A program made the translations under genes and the position numbers. From positions 279,925 through 343,924 of the forward strand of contig JAHALR010000001.1 in NCBI GenBank assembly GCA_018362895.1: a stretch of 64,000 nucleotides of DNA. Reading direction: 5' to 3'. Shown here piece by piece: positions 1 to 8,869 of this stretch. The notes beneath the pieces were generated by a model that was not told the origin of the DNA, did not search any database, and was given only the letters and a program-made list of their open reading frames with translations. Each line of letters starts with the position of its first letter. Position 1 is the first letter of the stretch. This DNA is from Clostridium sp. Its GTDB lineage: Bacteria; Cyanobacteriota; Vampirovibrionia; Gastranaerophilales; Gastranaerophilaceae.

Positions 1-228
1 AAGTTCATCATTGATGTTTTTCAAAGAATCAGAAACTTTTTCAAACTCTTTTTTGGCTTCTTCCTTTAAAGAATCAGAATCTTCAACAGTTTTTTGAATC
101 GAAGCTCTGTAATCTTCCAGCTTTTTCGGCACTTTAAGAAAATAAATCACTGCACCGAAAAATGCAATCATTATTGCAAAGTTGATAACATTTGAATGTA
201 ATATGTTTGCATAACTGAAATCAAACAT
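1..228 (-). CDS. atpF: ATP synthase F0 subunit b (partial, 3' end outside window)
   Basis: N-terminal 76 codons of the membrane-anchored peripheral stalk subunit b, open to the left window edge. One hydrophobic segment lies near residues 12-30, followed by a charged Lys/Glu-rich stretch that should form the coiled-coil stalk. It starts at an ATG that overlaps the end of the preceding b' gene by 8 bp, which implies translational coupling. The order a-c-b'-b upstream identifies it as b rather than b'. The rest (delta, alpha, gamma subunits in the usual order) should lie beyond the edge. Confidence 0.88.
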   Translation of the reverse strand, partial: MFDFSYANILHSNVINFAIMIAFFGAVIYFLKVPKKLEDYRASIQKTVEDSDSLKEEAKKEFEKVSDSLKNINDEL

Positions 229-697
229 TTTTCTTCATAACCTCTTCAATCTCACTCTCACATAACGGCTCAAAAGAGATACCAATACCCATTAACTTTG
301 TTGTCAAATTATTTGCCAAATCAGCCACATCATGTTTCATATTACGGATAGTTTCTTCTTTTTGGTTTGCGAGAGATTGTTTTTGTTCACTAAAGTATGA
401 ACCTGCACTGTTTTTAGCATCATTCAAAACCTTAGCTTTTTCTTCTTTCAAAGAATCCGCTTTAGAAGCAACTATATCTCTGGATTTTCTTTGTGCATCA
501 GCTATTTTATGTTTTTTGTCTTCAACAAGTGCAGTAGCGTTCTGCTTATGCAAATCAGCTTCATTTTTATTAGCCTTAATATAATCTGCTCTTTTCTCCA
601 TAATAGCCAGAACAGGTTTATATAGAATAGCATTCATTATAAAAATGAAAACAATAAAACTGAGTGCTGATATTAAAAATGTTGCATTAAATTCCAT
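221..697 (-). CDS. atpF': ATP synthase F0 subunit b' (second peripheral stalk subunit)
   Basis: 158 residues: one N-terminal membrane helix (about residues 6-28) followed by a long Lys/Glu/Ala-rich helix with coiled-coil character. It lies between atpE and a second b-type gene, as the b' subunit does in Cyanobacteria and some other phyla that use a b/b' heterodimer instead of a b homodimer. It overlaps atpF by 8 bp. Sequence identity alone is weak for b subunits, so the call rests on topology and operon position. The split b/b' arrangement is one of the main lineage clues in the window. Confidence 0.88.
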   Translation of the reverse strand: MEFNATFLISALSFIVFIFIMNAILYKPVLAIMEKRADYIKANKNEADLHKQNATALVEDKKHKIADAQRKSRDIVASKADSLKEEKAKVLNDAKNSAGSYFSEQKQSLANQKEETIRNMKHDVADLANNLTTKLMGIGISFEPLCESEIEEVMKKNV

Positions 698-731
698 AAT
701 TATAGTTCTTCTATCTGATATCTTTTACCAA

Positions 732-992
732 TTATTTTACTGCAAGCAACTGCAAAGCAATGAACAATGCATAGATAGCACAAGCTTCTGCAAGACCTGC
801 ACCGATAATGAAGTAAATCAAAGCTTTACCAGAAATCTCAGGTTGTCTTGAAATTGCATCCAGAAGACCTTTAGTTGCAATACCCAAACCAATTCCGGCA
901 CCAATTGCACCAAATCCGATAGAAAGGCCTGCACCGAGCTTTGCCATTGATAAAACTTCTACTGCTGAAGCTGCTACTTGTTCTACTGCCAT
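732..992 (-). CDS. atpE: ATP synthase F0 subunit c
   Basis: 86-residue two-helix hairpin that forms the rotor ring. The first helix has the Gly-rich GAIGAGIGLG packing run, the loop is RQPE, and the second helix carries the ion-binding glutamate in GLAEACAIYAL. At the positions that ligate sodium in Na+ c-rings (Gln in helix 1; Ser or Thr right after the Glu) this protein has Leu and Ala, so proton coupling is expected. It is in the atpB-atpE-atpF'-atpF operon, 43 bp downstream of atpB, with an AGGAGAAAAT ribosome binding site. Confidence 0.95.
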   Translation of the reverse strand: MAVEQVAASAVEVLSMAKLGAGLSIGFGAIGAGIGLGIATKGLLDAISRQPEISGKALIYFIIGAGLAEACAIYALFIALQLLAVK

Positions 993-1035
993 AATTTTCT
1001 CCTTTTTTATACTAATTTATCGTTTTATTTTTTAT

Positions 1036-1722
1036 TTAATGCTCTTCTTCCTGAACAGCTATCGCTATATACGCCGTTGAAAGAAGCATAAAGACCAAAG
1101 CCTGGACAAATGCCACAAACACCTCAAACAGCATAAATGGCAAAGGTAACAGATAAGCAAATATACCGACAAAAGTCACAACCAGCAACTCACCTGCCAA
1201 TATATTCGCAAAAAGTCGGAGTGCGAGTGAAAAAGGCCTAATAACCATTTCCAAAAGTTCAATCAGTGCCATTATAATTCCTACAAGACTGAATTCATGA
1301 AGGAAATATTTAGGACCTTTTACCTTAACGCCTTGATATACATAATAAATCAATACCATTACAGCCATTGCTGCTGTCATATTGATATCATTTGTAGGCG
1401 AAGCAAGTTCACCTGTTTTGAGATGATACAATCTCCAAGGTAATTGACCTATCAAATTTGCTGTCAAAATAAACAAAAACAGTGTAGCAAGAAGCGGAAT
1501 ATGTTTTCTTCCCTTCTGACCTATCATTGAATCAGTCAAGCCAACAAATGCACCTAATATACCTTCTGCAACTGTCTGAAGTTTTGTGGGAATTACAGAC
1601 ATTTTTCTTGTACACAAAAAAGCGAATACAATAAGAATCCCCATTGTAATCCACATTGTGACTATGGTATCAACATTTACACTAAAATGACCTAGCTGGG
1701 CAATCCAATGTCCTTCTGACAT
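1036..1722 (-). CDS. atpB: ATP synthase F0 subunit a
   Basis: 228 residues with about five to six membrane helices; forms the proton half-channels beside the c-ring. The penultimate helix contains the essential arginine in the SLALRLFANILAGE segment, and the C-terminal helix has the Gln of FVAFVQALVFMLLS. It is the first gene of the visible operon: no atpI-like gene lies between it and rpmB upstream, unlike typical cyanobacterial operons. A promoter-like element lies 45-75 bp upstream. Confidence 0.95.
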   Translation of the reverse strand: MSEGHWIAQLGHFSVNVDTIVTMWITMGILIVFAFLCTRKMSVIPTKLQTVAEGILGAFVGLTDSMIGQKGRKHIPLLATLFLFILTANLIGQLPWRLYHLKTGELASPTNDINMTAAMAVMVLIYYVYQGVKVKGPKYFLHEFSLVGIIMALIELLEMVIRPFSLALRLFANILAGELLVVTFVGIFAYLLPLPFMLFEVFVAFVQALVFMLLSTAYIAIAVQEEEH

Positions 1723-1769
1723 TTTCTCTATCCTCTATAATAATAACCGAACCTTAACGGTTCATTTGT

Positions 1770-1798
1770 AATATATCACTATTGTGTAAAAAACACAA
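1770..1798 (-). promoter_or_regulatory. Probable atp operon promoter with inverted repeat
   Basis: On the minus strand a TTGTGT -35 (1793-1798) is followed after 17 bp by a TATATT -10 (1770-1775), upstream of atpB. The -35 is one arm of a perfect inverted repeat, TTGTGT-5 bp-ACACAA (1782-1798), so a dimeric regulator could bind over it. The predicted leader contains a small GAACC/GGTTC hairpin (about 1747-1762) before the start codon. No regulator is assigned. Confidence 0.45.
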
Positions 1799-1865
1799 AT
1801 ATATGTATAACTAAAATGTTAATACAAAAAAGAAAAGAAACATACGATATATAGATGAAAAAACA

Positions 1866-1898
1866 ACAAAAAAGACCCGATTTTGTCAGGTCTTTTTA
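1866..1898 (-). terminator. Rho-independent terminator of rpmB
   Basis: An AAAAGACC / GGTCTTTT stem with a roughly 11-base loop just downstream of the rpmB stop, followed on the minus strand by a T run. It separates rpmB from the atp promoter and may work in both directions, because the other arm is also flanked by A/T runs. Confidence 0.75.
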
Positions 1899-1920
1899 TT
1901 TAAAATTTATACGGTTTCAA

Positions 1921-2112
1921 TTATATAGCTCTTTGAACTTTACCTGCTCTGATGCAAGAAGTGCAAACATTAATTCTTTTTACTGTGCCGTTTTGATTAA
2001 CTTTAACAGATTGCAAATTCGGCTCTTGTCTGTGCACATTCTGTTTATGTGAAAAAGAAATTTTAGCTGCTTTAATTGCTTTTTTACCGCATACGTCACA
2101 TTGTTTAGACAT
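1921..2112 (-). CDS. rpmB: Large ribosomal subunit protein bL28
   Basis: 63-residue ribosomal protein. It has the CDVCGKK N-terminus, the central NVHRQEPNLQ segment and a CTSCIRAGKV C-terminal part typical of bL28. Two CxxC pairs are kept, so this is the zinc-binding (C+) form. Single gene with its own terminator, lying between pdxJ and the atp operon. Confidence 0.95.
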   Translation of the reverse strand: MSKQCDVCGKKAIKAAKISFSHKQNVHRQEPNLQSVKVNQNGTVKRINVCTSCIRAGKVQRAI

Positions 2113-2202
2113 AGTGTATCCTTTCGATAAGTTGTTCGTTATTTTAGATTACTGTAAAAATATTTTAATATCAAGTCCGAAAACGCAAAGCTTAAAGTAT
2201 TT

Positions 2203-2913
2203 TTACTTAATCAAGTCTATCATATCCTTAACAGCTTTTTCCAAGCCGTCAAATACAGCTCTGGCAATAATATTATGCCCTATGTTCAATTCTAAAAGCC
2301 CGTTGATTTCTTTCATTCTATGTACATTCTCATATGTAAGTCCATGACCTGCATTAACCTTTAATCCCAAATTTTGTGCAAGTTCCGCTGCTATTTTGAG
2401 ATTATTCAATTCATAATCTTCTGAATTTGTACCATAAGCTTCTGAATATTTGCCGGTATGAAGCTCTATAAATTGTGCACCTGTTTTATATGCTGCCTCA
2501 ACTTGATTTTTATCCGCATCTATAAACAAACTGACAATTATTCCTGCATCTTTAAGAGGTTTTACAAAGTCACGAATTTTTTCAAATTGTCCTGCAACAT
2601 CTAAACCGCCCTCTGTTGTAACTTCCTGTCTTTTTTCGGGAACAAGACAGCAATTTGACGGAAGCACCTCAAGAGCAATTTTTTGCATTTCATCTGTCAC
2701 TGCCATTTCAAGGTTCAAACGTGTTTTCAATATATGTTTCAATTCAGAAACATCATTATCTTTAGTATGACGTCTGTCCTCTCTTAAATGAACTGTTATA
2801 CCATCAGCACCTGCTTTTTCACATAAAAGAGCAGCCTGAATTAAGTTTGGCTCCAATCCGCCTCTTGCATTTCTTAATGTAGCGATATGATCAATATTTA
2901 CGCCTAATAACAT
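2203..2913 (-). CDS. pdxJ: Pyridoxine 5'-phosphate synthase PdxJ
   Basis: 236-residue TIM-barrel enzyme that condenses 1-deoxy-D-xylulose 5-phosphate with 3-amino-2-oxopropyl phosphate to form pyridoxine 5'-phosphate, the last ring-forming step of DXP-dependent vitamin B6 synthesis. Diagnostic segments are [16 protein letters not shown] at the N-terminus, [13 protein letters not shown] (catalytic His/Arg region), [10 protein letters not shown] and NAGHGL. Length is typical for the family. It appears monocistronic; no other B6 gene is nearby. Confidence 0.96.
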   Translation of the reverse strand: MLLGVNIDHIATLRNARGGLEPNLIQAALLCEKAGADGITVHLREDRRHTKDNDVSELKHILKTRLNLEMAVTDEMQKIALEVLPSNCCLVPEKRQEVTTEGGLDVAGQFEKIRDFVKPLKDAGIIVSLFIDADKNQVEAAYKTGAQFIELHTGKYSEAYGTNSEDYELNNLKIAAELAQNLGLKVNAGHGLTYENVHRMKEINGLLELNIGHNIIARAVFDGLEKAVKDMIDLIK

Positions 2914-3002
2914 ATTTTTTCCTCTGTGTTCTTTTTAACACGCCAAGTATAGCGCAAAATCCACTTTAAATTAAGGCTTTTTTATAAAGATAATATAAAG
3001 TT

Positions 3003-4913
3003 TTAACTAACAGCCAGTTTATCAGCCAGAGGAGCCACGACCCTTGCATTTAAAGTACTATCTGCCTGTTTTATGTTATGCGCAATCCTATCGAGCTCTT
3101 CAGACCACAGCGCATTTTCCTTAATATACTCATTCGCATCTTTCTCAGTACCATCCAATTGAAGCCTGATTATTTTCTCCAGCATTTTATTTGCAGCAGG
3201 TGTAACCTTTTCAAAATTCACTGTCATAATTCCTTCGTCATTAACACTGACAGCACCTTCTTTAATAAAGAAATTGTTCTGCATTATGTTTCTAAGTCTG
3301 TGAGCATTGCTAAAGTCAGGTCCTTTTTGAACGTATGCACTAAAATAAGAAACAAGTATTTTTTTTTGCTGCTCAGGAGTATAAAAGCCTTTTTTTGTAA
3401 GCACATCCAGCATAACAATTGCCCCCATATCAGCTTTATTTTCTTCAATTGTATTTTTGTAAATACCAAGTTTTTCAGTTCCGTTTTTCGGTCCTAGTGA
3501 GTGAACATTTTCATGCAAAATTGTAAAATCGTGCAAAGCCTGAGTATCGAAATATTTATGCTGGCTTTTGTCAAGAACGGCATCAAGCTTTTTGGCAATA
3601 TTATCTGCATATTTAGACTCTCGCATCTGAATATGATAAACATTGCGTTTTCCCCCGCCTGTCATAACAGAAAGCTTGTCATTGTTCGGCAAATTTGAAG
3701 CAAGTGAAATACCTCCTCTATATGCACCTTTCTGCCCGGTTACATCAACCATGTCAACATCTACCATTGTTTGTTTATTATCTTTTTGGGTAATGTTTTG
3801 TTCATATTCATCCTTAAATGGCATATTATCTGCCATAAGAGGCATATATTCCTTTATTTTCAACAAATAGTCCGTACCCTTCTTGTTTACTATGCCTACC
3901 CGAACGCCAATAGTGTCCTTTGCATATGGAGTTATACCGTATTTTTTAAGCATTGAAGAAAGCTTTTTATTTTTATTTACAGAAGGTGTCATTTTGTCAT
4001 CATACGATTCTCTTGAGATTGTAAATTCCAAAGGAGTGTGCTGAAGCTTTGCCCATTTTTTATCAGCAAGAGCATCCATATATGGGTTGTTACCCAATAA
4101 AGCATTAGCCTGCAAAATTAAATAACGGTTAAAATCATCATTTGAAGAGCTAAGAGCAGCGAGCTCAAGTTCTGTTGCTGCGTTAAGAAACTGATTTTTA
4201 AAATAATCTGTATAATCAATTGCTTTAAGCTCTTCTCCGTCTCTTTCTACCATTGTTCTTTGGTTCAATATCTTTTTCACCTCTGATATTTTATTCTTTT
4301 GTATCATAGAAATAAGAATATTATGAAACTCATCTTCTTTTAAATCTTCTGGATAAAAACCGCACTGAGGCTTAGATTCAATACCTTGTACAATGTTGAC
4401 ACTTTCACCTTCGATATCTTTTGCATTAATCCCCTTTTGGGCATTAAACAATTCAAGAGCAAGTCTTGCCGCCTTATTGTCTTTCAGTGATTGTTCTTCC
4501 AAATAATTTTTAACAGCCATATTATGGGGATTATCTTGTATCAAGTAGACTTCATCCAGTATTCTTGCTGCCTTTACAAGATGTTTAAGAGCTGTTTTAT
4601 CTCCATTTGAAAGATTTTTATAAGCCGCATTATTTTCATCTATAAGAGTATATTTTGCAAAATGAGAAGGTGACGTTCTTTTTTCTAACTCATTTATGCT
4701 AAGGTTTATATTGAAATTTTTATTGTCTGATACAGAAGAGCCCTTGAAATTTAAAGTTGCCATATATTTATTGACATATGCAATAGTGTTTAGCTGATTA
4801 TACAAAACATGTGAATTTGATGAAGACTGCCCATTGACTGAAGATCCATTTTGAACAATATTTTTAGTATAATTAGAAGCAGTATTTACCTTATATATTT
4901 TATTAATTTTCAT
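3003..4913 (-). CDS. M49-like zinc metallopeptidase (DPP III-related), lineage-specific form
   Basis: 636 residues. A zinc site is visible near residues 466-495: HENVHSLGP (HExxH), followed about 20 residues later by EENKADMGA, which matches the glutamate helix (EExKAD) of peptidase family M49-like proteins; downstream NAHRLRN also resembles that family. The substrate is unknown. There is no classical signal peptide; the first 60 residues are Asn/Ser-rich and end in TLNFKGSS, a short motif seen in other proteins of this window. The start has a strong GGAGAAGAG ribosome binding site 0-10 bp upstream. Monocistronic, between pdxJ and a divergent glycosyltransferase gene. The fold assignment is by motif only. 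Confidence 0.62.
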   Translation of the reverse strand: MKINKIYKVNTASNYTKNIVQNGSSVNGQSSSNSHVLYNQLNTIAYVNKYMATLNFKGSSVSDNKNFNINLSINELEKRTSPSHFAKYTLIDENNAAYKNLSNGDKTALKHLVKAARILDEVYLIQDNPHNMAVKNYLEEQSLKDNKAARLALELFNAQKGINAKDIEGESVNIVQGIESKPQCGFYPEDLKEDEFHNILISMIQKNKISEVKKILNQRTMVERDGEELKAIDYTDYFKNQFLNAATELELAALSSSNDDFNRYLILQANALLGNNPYMDALADKKWAKLQHTPLEFTISRESYDDKMTPSVNKNKKLSSMLKKYGITPYAKDTIGVRVGIVNKKGTDYLLKIKEYMPLMADNMPFKDEYEQNITQKDNKQTMVDVDMVDVTGQKGAYRGGISLASNLPNNDKLSVMTGGGKRNVYHIQMRESKYADNIAKKLDAVLDKSQHKYFDTQALHDFTILHENVHSLGPKNGTEKLGIYKNTIEENKADMGAIVMLDVLTKKGFYTPEQQKKILVSYFSAYVQKGPDFSNAHRLRNIMQNNFFIKEGAVSVNDEGIMTVNFEKVTPAANKMLEKIIRLQLDGTEKDANEYIKENALWSEELDRIAHNIKQADSTLNARVVAPLADKLAVS

Positions 4914-5064
4914 CTCTTCTCCATATCAACCTGTTGAATGCTATAAAACACTAATAAAATTTTTTTTGACAGTCATGTAAAAACATAGTTTGCATTTTAT
5001 ACAAAACTTAATTATCACATTTGTGATATTATTGTGATTGTATGGTAAAGAAATTCAGAGATTT

Positions 5065-5961
5065 ATGGAAAAAGATGTATCAATAATAATTGTTAATTAT
5101 AAAACCAAAGATTTAACAATTGACTGTTTAAAAAGTATTTATGAAAAAACAAATGATTTGAATTTTGATGTTTTTGTTATTGATAACAATTCACAAGACG
5201 GATCGGTTGAGGCAATCAGAGCCGAATTTCCTCAAATAAATTTAATAGAAAACAGTAAAAATGCAGGATTTGGCTCTGCGAATAATATTGGCATACGACA
5301 ATCTAATGCAAAATATGTTTTTCTTCTAAACAGTGACACCATATTAATAAATAACGCCATAAAAATTCTTTTCGATTTTATGCAGGAAAACCCAGACATT
5401 GGAGCATGTGGCGGCAACTTATACGACAAAGATATGAAGAATATTCATTCATATGGAACTTTTCTTACACTAAAAAGACAAATTTTGAAAACTTTTTTCT
5501 TAAAACCTTTCTTTCCAAAAGAACGTAACGCGATAAACGACAAAGGAAGAAATGAAAAAAATCTCAAAAAACAGGTTGAATTTATAACTGGTGCTGATTT
5601 GATGATTAGAAAAGAAGCACTTGATAAAGCAGGTCTGTTTGATGAAAGAATTTTTATGTATTCTGAAGAATCAGAACTTCAATATAGAATAACAAAAGCC
5701 GGATATAAAATTTTTATTAACCCGGACGCTAAAATTATACATCTTCATGATCAATCACCAAAATCTGATACTATGTATTTTGAGTTTTTGAAAAGCAAAT
5801 ACCTCATGCTCAAATTTTGTTACGGTACACAAAAAAATTTAACATTAATAAAACTTTTAATACTTTTAAGTAATTGGCACAAAATAATAAAACACAAAAA
5901 GAGCATTATTAAATTATTTGATTTTATATTAAACGACAATCTGGAGAAAAAAAATGTTTAA
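5065..5961 (+). CDS. Family 2 glycosyltransferase (rhamnosyltransferase-like)
   Basis: GT-A fold glycosyltransferase. The N-terminal strand VSIIIVNYKTKD binds the nucleotide sugar, LLNSDTIL near residue 95 is the metal-binding DxD-type motif, GADLMIRKEALDKAGLFDE is the acceptor/catalytic region, and MYSEESELQYRI carries the likely base. A C-terminal basic, hydrophobic tail suggests contact with the membrane. An upstream in-frame TTG at 5038 exists, but the ATG at 5065 fits the family N-terminus better. The stop overlaps the crcB start by 8 bp. It probably acts in cell-envelope polysaccharide synthesis; acceptor unknown. Confidence 0.85.
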   Translation: MEKDVSIIIVNYKTKDLTIDCLKSIYEKTNDLNFDVFVIDNNSQDGSVEAIRAEFPQINLIENSKNAGFGSANNIGIRQSNAKYVFLLNSDTILINNAIKILFDFMQENPDIGACGGNLYDKDMKNIHSYGTFLTLKRQILKTFFLKPFFPKERNAINDKGRNEKNLKKQVEFITGADLMIRKEALDKAGLFDERIFMYSEESELQYRITKAGYKIFINPDAKIIHLHDQSPKSDTMYFEFLKSKYLMLKFCYGTQKNLTLIKLLILLSNWHKIIKHKKSIIKLFDFILNDNLEKKNV

Positions 5962-6322
5962 TTTTCTAGCAGTATTTGTCGGAGGAGGGCTTGGAGCAAG
6001 CCTCAGATATATAGTTACGTTAATATCAAACAAGCTGTTTGGATTTGCTCACGCAGGCACACTCACTGCTAATATAGCAGGATGCCTTCTCATTGGTTAT
6101 ATTTTCGGTATTACAATGCAAAAATCAGATTTTTTTCCACCCCAAGTCAAGTTATTTTTGACTGTTGGATTTCTTGGCGGGCTTACTACTTTCAGCACCT
6201 TCAGCAATGAATCATTTTGTCTTTTAAAAGACGGAAAAATCGTTCATTGTGCAGTTTATATGTTTTTGAGTTTAGTTTTAGGACTTGCGGCAACATTTGC
6301 CGGATATATGATAGCAAAATAA
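5954..6322 (+). CDS. crcB: Fluoride efflux protein CrcB/Fluc
   Basis: 122-residue, four-helix membrane protein of the Fluc fluoride channel family. Conserved segments are GGGLGASLRY (residues 8-17), the NIAGCLLIG segment with the pore asparagine, and GFLGGLTTFSTFSNE with the Phe-box residues. It is translated from a start overlapping the glycosyltransferase stop, with a GGAG site 8 bp upstream. No fluoride riboswitch was recognised upstream. Convergent with a putative small RNA that terminates just past its stop codon. Confidence 0.93.
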   Translation: MFNFLAVFVGGGLGASLRYIVTLISNKLFGFAHAGTLTANIAGCLLIGYIFGITMQKSDFFPPQVKLFLTVGFLGGLTTFSTFSNESFCLLKDGKIVHCAVYMFLSLVLGLAATFAGYMIAK

Positions 6323-6330
6323 AAAAGATA

Positions 6331-6471
6331 AAAAAGGCTCCCGGAGAAAGTCGGCAGCCGTCACCAAAGGTGAATTATGGTATTGGTCTAAATACTGCAA
6401 TTCTTAGAAGATTACTTCATAAGAAAGTCCTTTTACAGTAGTTATCAATTAATTGTTTGTCTTGACTAACA
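6331..6471 (-). ncRNA. Putative ~140-nt small RNA with own promoter and terminator
   Basis: On the minus strand a TTGACA box (plus 6501-6506), a 17-bp spacer and TACAAT (plus 6478-6483) form a near-consensus sigma-70 promoter. About 140 bp downstream is a terminator: stem GGCT-x-CCG / CGG-x-AGCC (plus 6336-6359) followed by a long T run. A second small hairpin, CACC-TTT-GGTG, precedes the terminator (plus 6362-6372). No ORF beyond two codons was found in it (an ATG-AAG-TAA after an AAAGGA box). It does not match any riboswitch or housekeeping RNA I know, so its function is open. Confidence 0.6.
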
Positions 6472-6607
6472 CATATTATTGTAAGCCCGACCTAACTTTT
6501 TGTCAAGTTTAAGTTTATACTTTTATTTAACCTACCCGGCTATAAGAATATTTATTGTTTTCAAATAAGCTTTCTAATGTATATACAAGTTTGAAGATGG
6601 GGAGAAA

Positions 6608-8149
6608 GTGAAAAAAGTTCTAATAGGATTTTTAATATATTGTTTAGCTTTTTCCTCTGTTTATGCAAAAACAGCAAAACAAAAAGAGCATGACAAAGAA
6701 AAAGAACTTCAGCAAAAACAAATTTCCCCTCCAGGTCAGAGCGATGATATGATTTGGGATTACAGAAGTGATAAATTTCTCGAATCATTAAAAAGCGGAC
6801 ACGGAATCTATGATGATAAAACCCAGAAAGAGCTCGATAAAGAAATAATGCAAGGGCTGGATATAAACCTTCTTCCTGTTGATCTTGAATGCTGTATAAA
6901 AATCGCAATGGAAAACAACTATGATGTAAAAATCTCAGGCACAAAACAAGAAGAATCAAAATGGACTTACAGAAATTCAATGACAGAATTGCTTCCTGAT
7001 TTTTATTACAGATATCAAATTCAAGCTCTACATGGTGAATTCCTTGTTGGTGACATATTGCCAAGAGTGATAGATACAAATCCTATTTACAGTGGAATAA
7101 TGCTGAACTACCCGCTTGTAGGAAATGGCAGCCCTCTTTTTGATATAGCAAGCGACAGAAATTTGTACAAAGCAGCAAAACACAATTTTAAATATACACA
7201 AAGTGAACTGCTTTTGAACACAACATTATACTACTATGACCTGCTTGAAGCAAAGCTCAACATAGAAGTACTCATTTCTAATCTGCGAGACAGAACAGAG
7301 CAATTAAAGCTCATGCAGGCACGTTATCACATAGGAATAGGAACAAAATATGACATTTTAAGGGCAGAAGCTCAATACGCAGATGCAAAACAACAACTAA
7401 TCGGTGCATTAAATACTTTAAGACTAAAACAAGCACGACTGGCAAATATTATGGGTATTGAGGTAACAACAACCCTTTATCCTTTTGAACACGGTGTACA
7501 ACCACGAGAACTAATACACAATAAAAATAATATTGAGGGGCTTTACAATATGGCACTCCAAGCAAGAGAAGATGTATTGTCTAAAAGAGCACAAATCAGA
7601 TCTTTAACCATACTAAAAAATAAAAATTATACAGATTTTGCCCCAAATATCAGTCTCAGTTATGAATTTGCAAGAGTCGGCACTACAAACCCAGGCAGTC
7701 TTCGCCCAAATCATACTTGGAGCTTAAACGTTCAGGTTCCTCTTGGTAAAAGACTCGGACTTGGAACCATTACCCAAAAGAACGTTGATCTTGCAAAGCT
7801 AAAAACAGCACGATATGAACTTACAAACCTTGAAAGAGATATTAAAGAGAATATAGTGTCATCATATTACAGCTCAAGAACAGCTCTTGAAAAAATTGAA
7901 GCCAATAAAAAACAGGTGCTTTCAGCAGATGAAGGTCTTAAGTTCTCTCTAATTGGGTTTGATGTAGGACAAAATACTTTTATTGATGTACTAACCTCTC
8001 AAACAGAAAAAACAACTGCCAGACAACAACTTATACAATCTGTAATTGAGTATAACAAAGCTCAGGCACAACTACTTTTTGATACAGGGATCATAACACC
8101 CAAAGCTCTTTTATTAAACTATAAAGGACTAAAAAGCCAACTGCCTTAA
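6608..8149 (+). CDS. TolC-family outer-membrane efflux protein
   Basis: 513 residues with a signal peptide (MKKVLIGFLIYCLAFSSVYA) and an outer-membrane efflux protein fold: two repeated helical/strand regions, seen in the long helices around residues 190-290 and 395-500 (for example the LKLMQARYHIGIGTKYDILRAE-like segment and its C-terminal counterpart GFDVGQNTFIDVLTSQ). It begins with GTG after a GGGGAG site. It stands alone here, without inner-membrane partners, so it may serve several transporters. A second, unrelated-looking TolC-like gene sits in the ABC operon at 23.5-24.8 kb. Confidence 0.85.
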   Translation: MKKVLIGFLIYCLAFSSVYAKTAKQKEHDKEKELQQKQISPPGQSDDMIWDYRSDKFLESLKSGHGIYDDKTQKELDKEIMQGLDINLLPVDLECCIKIAMENNYDVKISGTKQEESKWTYRNSMTELLPDFYYRYQIQALHGEFLVGDILPRVIDTNPIYSGIMLNYPLVGNGSPLFDIASDRNLYKAAKHNFKYTQSELLLNTTLYYYDLLEAKLNIEVLISNLRDRTEQLKLMQARYHIGIGTKYDILRAEAQYADAKQQLIGALNTLRLKQARLANIMGIEVTTTLYPFEHGVQPRELIHNKNNIEGLYNMALQAREDVLSKRAQIRSLTILKNKNYTDFAPNISLSYEFARVGTTNPGSLRPNHTWSLNVQVPLGKRLGLGTITQKNVDLAKLKTARYELTNLERDIKENIVSSYYSSRTALEKIEANKKQVLSADEGLKFSLIGFDVGQNTFIDVLTSQTEKTTARQQLIQSVIEYNKAQAQLLFDTGIITPKALLLNYKGLKSQLP

Positions 8150-8767
8150 TTAAACAGCAATATTAATAGGATACTTAAGCTGTTCTTTTGTAACAGTTCT
8201 GTAATCCTGAATTTCATTTTTAAGGCTATAAGAATTTTCAGTTTCATTTTTAGCATTTTGTGCATTTTCGGAAGAATTCAAATTGGCAAGAAGCTTATTA
8301 ACAGTACTTTCAGGTAGTGAATCCATAAACTGTATTAAATCTAAAGTTTGCAAATTTTCAATTCCAAAACGTTTTACAAGGGATGATGAAAAATTGTTTC
8401 CACCAGGATGCAAAGCTTGATATATATTTGTTGAACTGTTAAAACTTTGAGCAACAGAAAATTTTATAGATGTTAAAAAATCATCTGATGTAATATTTTG
8501 TCCGTCTGACGATAAAGCATCAAATCTGTCAATCAATGTGTTAACAAGAGAATATGCACTGCTTTTTGTTGCAGAAGCATTTTCTATTAAAGATTTTATA
8601 TTTTCTAAATCCTTTACTGAAATACCTTCATCAGTTGAGCCACTGATTTTTTCAAGAGACAAATAAACAACCTGAGCTATTTGTTTTGCAGCTGACTGAG
8701 CTTGAGTATATATAGAAAACGAAGAAGCCATAGCTGTGTTATTGATAGGGTTTATACTATTAATCAT
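8150..8767 (-). CDS. Hypothetical protein, Ser/Asn-rich
   Basis: 205 residues with no recognised domain. The N-terminus is Asn/Ser-rich (MINSINPINNTAMASS) without a hydrophobic signal; the middle has helical segments and an SSDGQNITSDDFL stretch slightly like an EF-hand loop, but incomplete. The gene is convergent with the TolC-like gene, with stop codons directly next to each other. Its composition resembles other apparently lineage-specific proteins in this window. Confidence 0.6.
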   Translation of the reverse strand: MINSINPINNTAMASSFSIYTQAQSAAKQIAQVVYLSLEKISGSTDEGISVKDLENIKSLIENASATKSSAYSLVNTLIDRFDALSSDGQNITSDDFLTSIKFSVAQSFNSSTNIYQALHPGGNNFSSSLVKRFGIENLQTLDLIQFMDSLPESTVNKLLANLNSSENAQNAKNETENSYSLKNEIQDYRTVTKEQLKYPINIAV

Positions 8768-8817
8768 AAAATAACCTTAACTTAACCTTTTGCACTTATA
8801 TTTTATATAAAAACATA

Positions 8818-8857
8818 TTACAAAAAATTATTGCTATCGAGCTTCTTCGAATCCAAT
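8818..8857 (-). terminator. Possible terminator of rpsA
   Basis: Downstream of the rpsA stop, the minus strand can form an ATTG...CGA / TCG...CAAT stem with small bulges, followed by a run of six T. The stem is imperfect, so this is a weak call. Confidence 0.35.
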
Positions 8858-8869
8858 TTTTTTTATATT

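Noticed and set aside
5014..5027. ATCACA-TT-TGTGAT palindrome upstream of the glycosyltransferase as a CRP/FNR site
   Set aside because: The half-sites are in the reverse order of a CRP site (TCACA first), the spacing is too small, and no CRP-like gene is in the window; kept only as a possible operator.
6323..6480. Fluoride or other riboswitch near crcB
   Set aside because: The structured element is downstream of crcB and on the opposite strand, and it lacks the fluoride motif; it is described as a small RNA instead.
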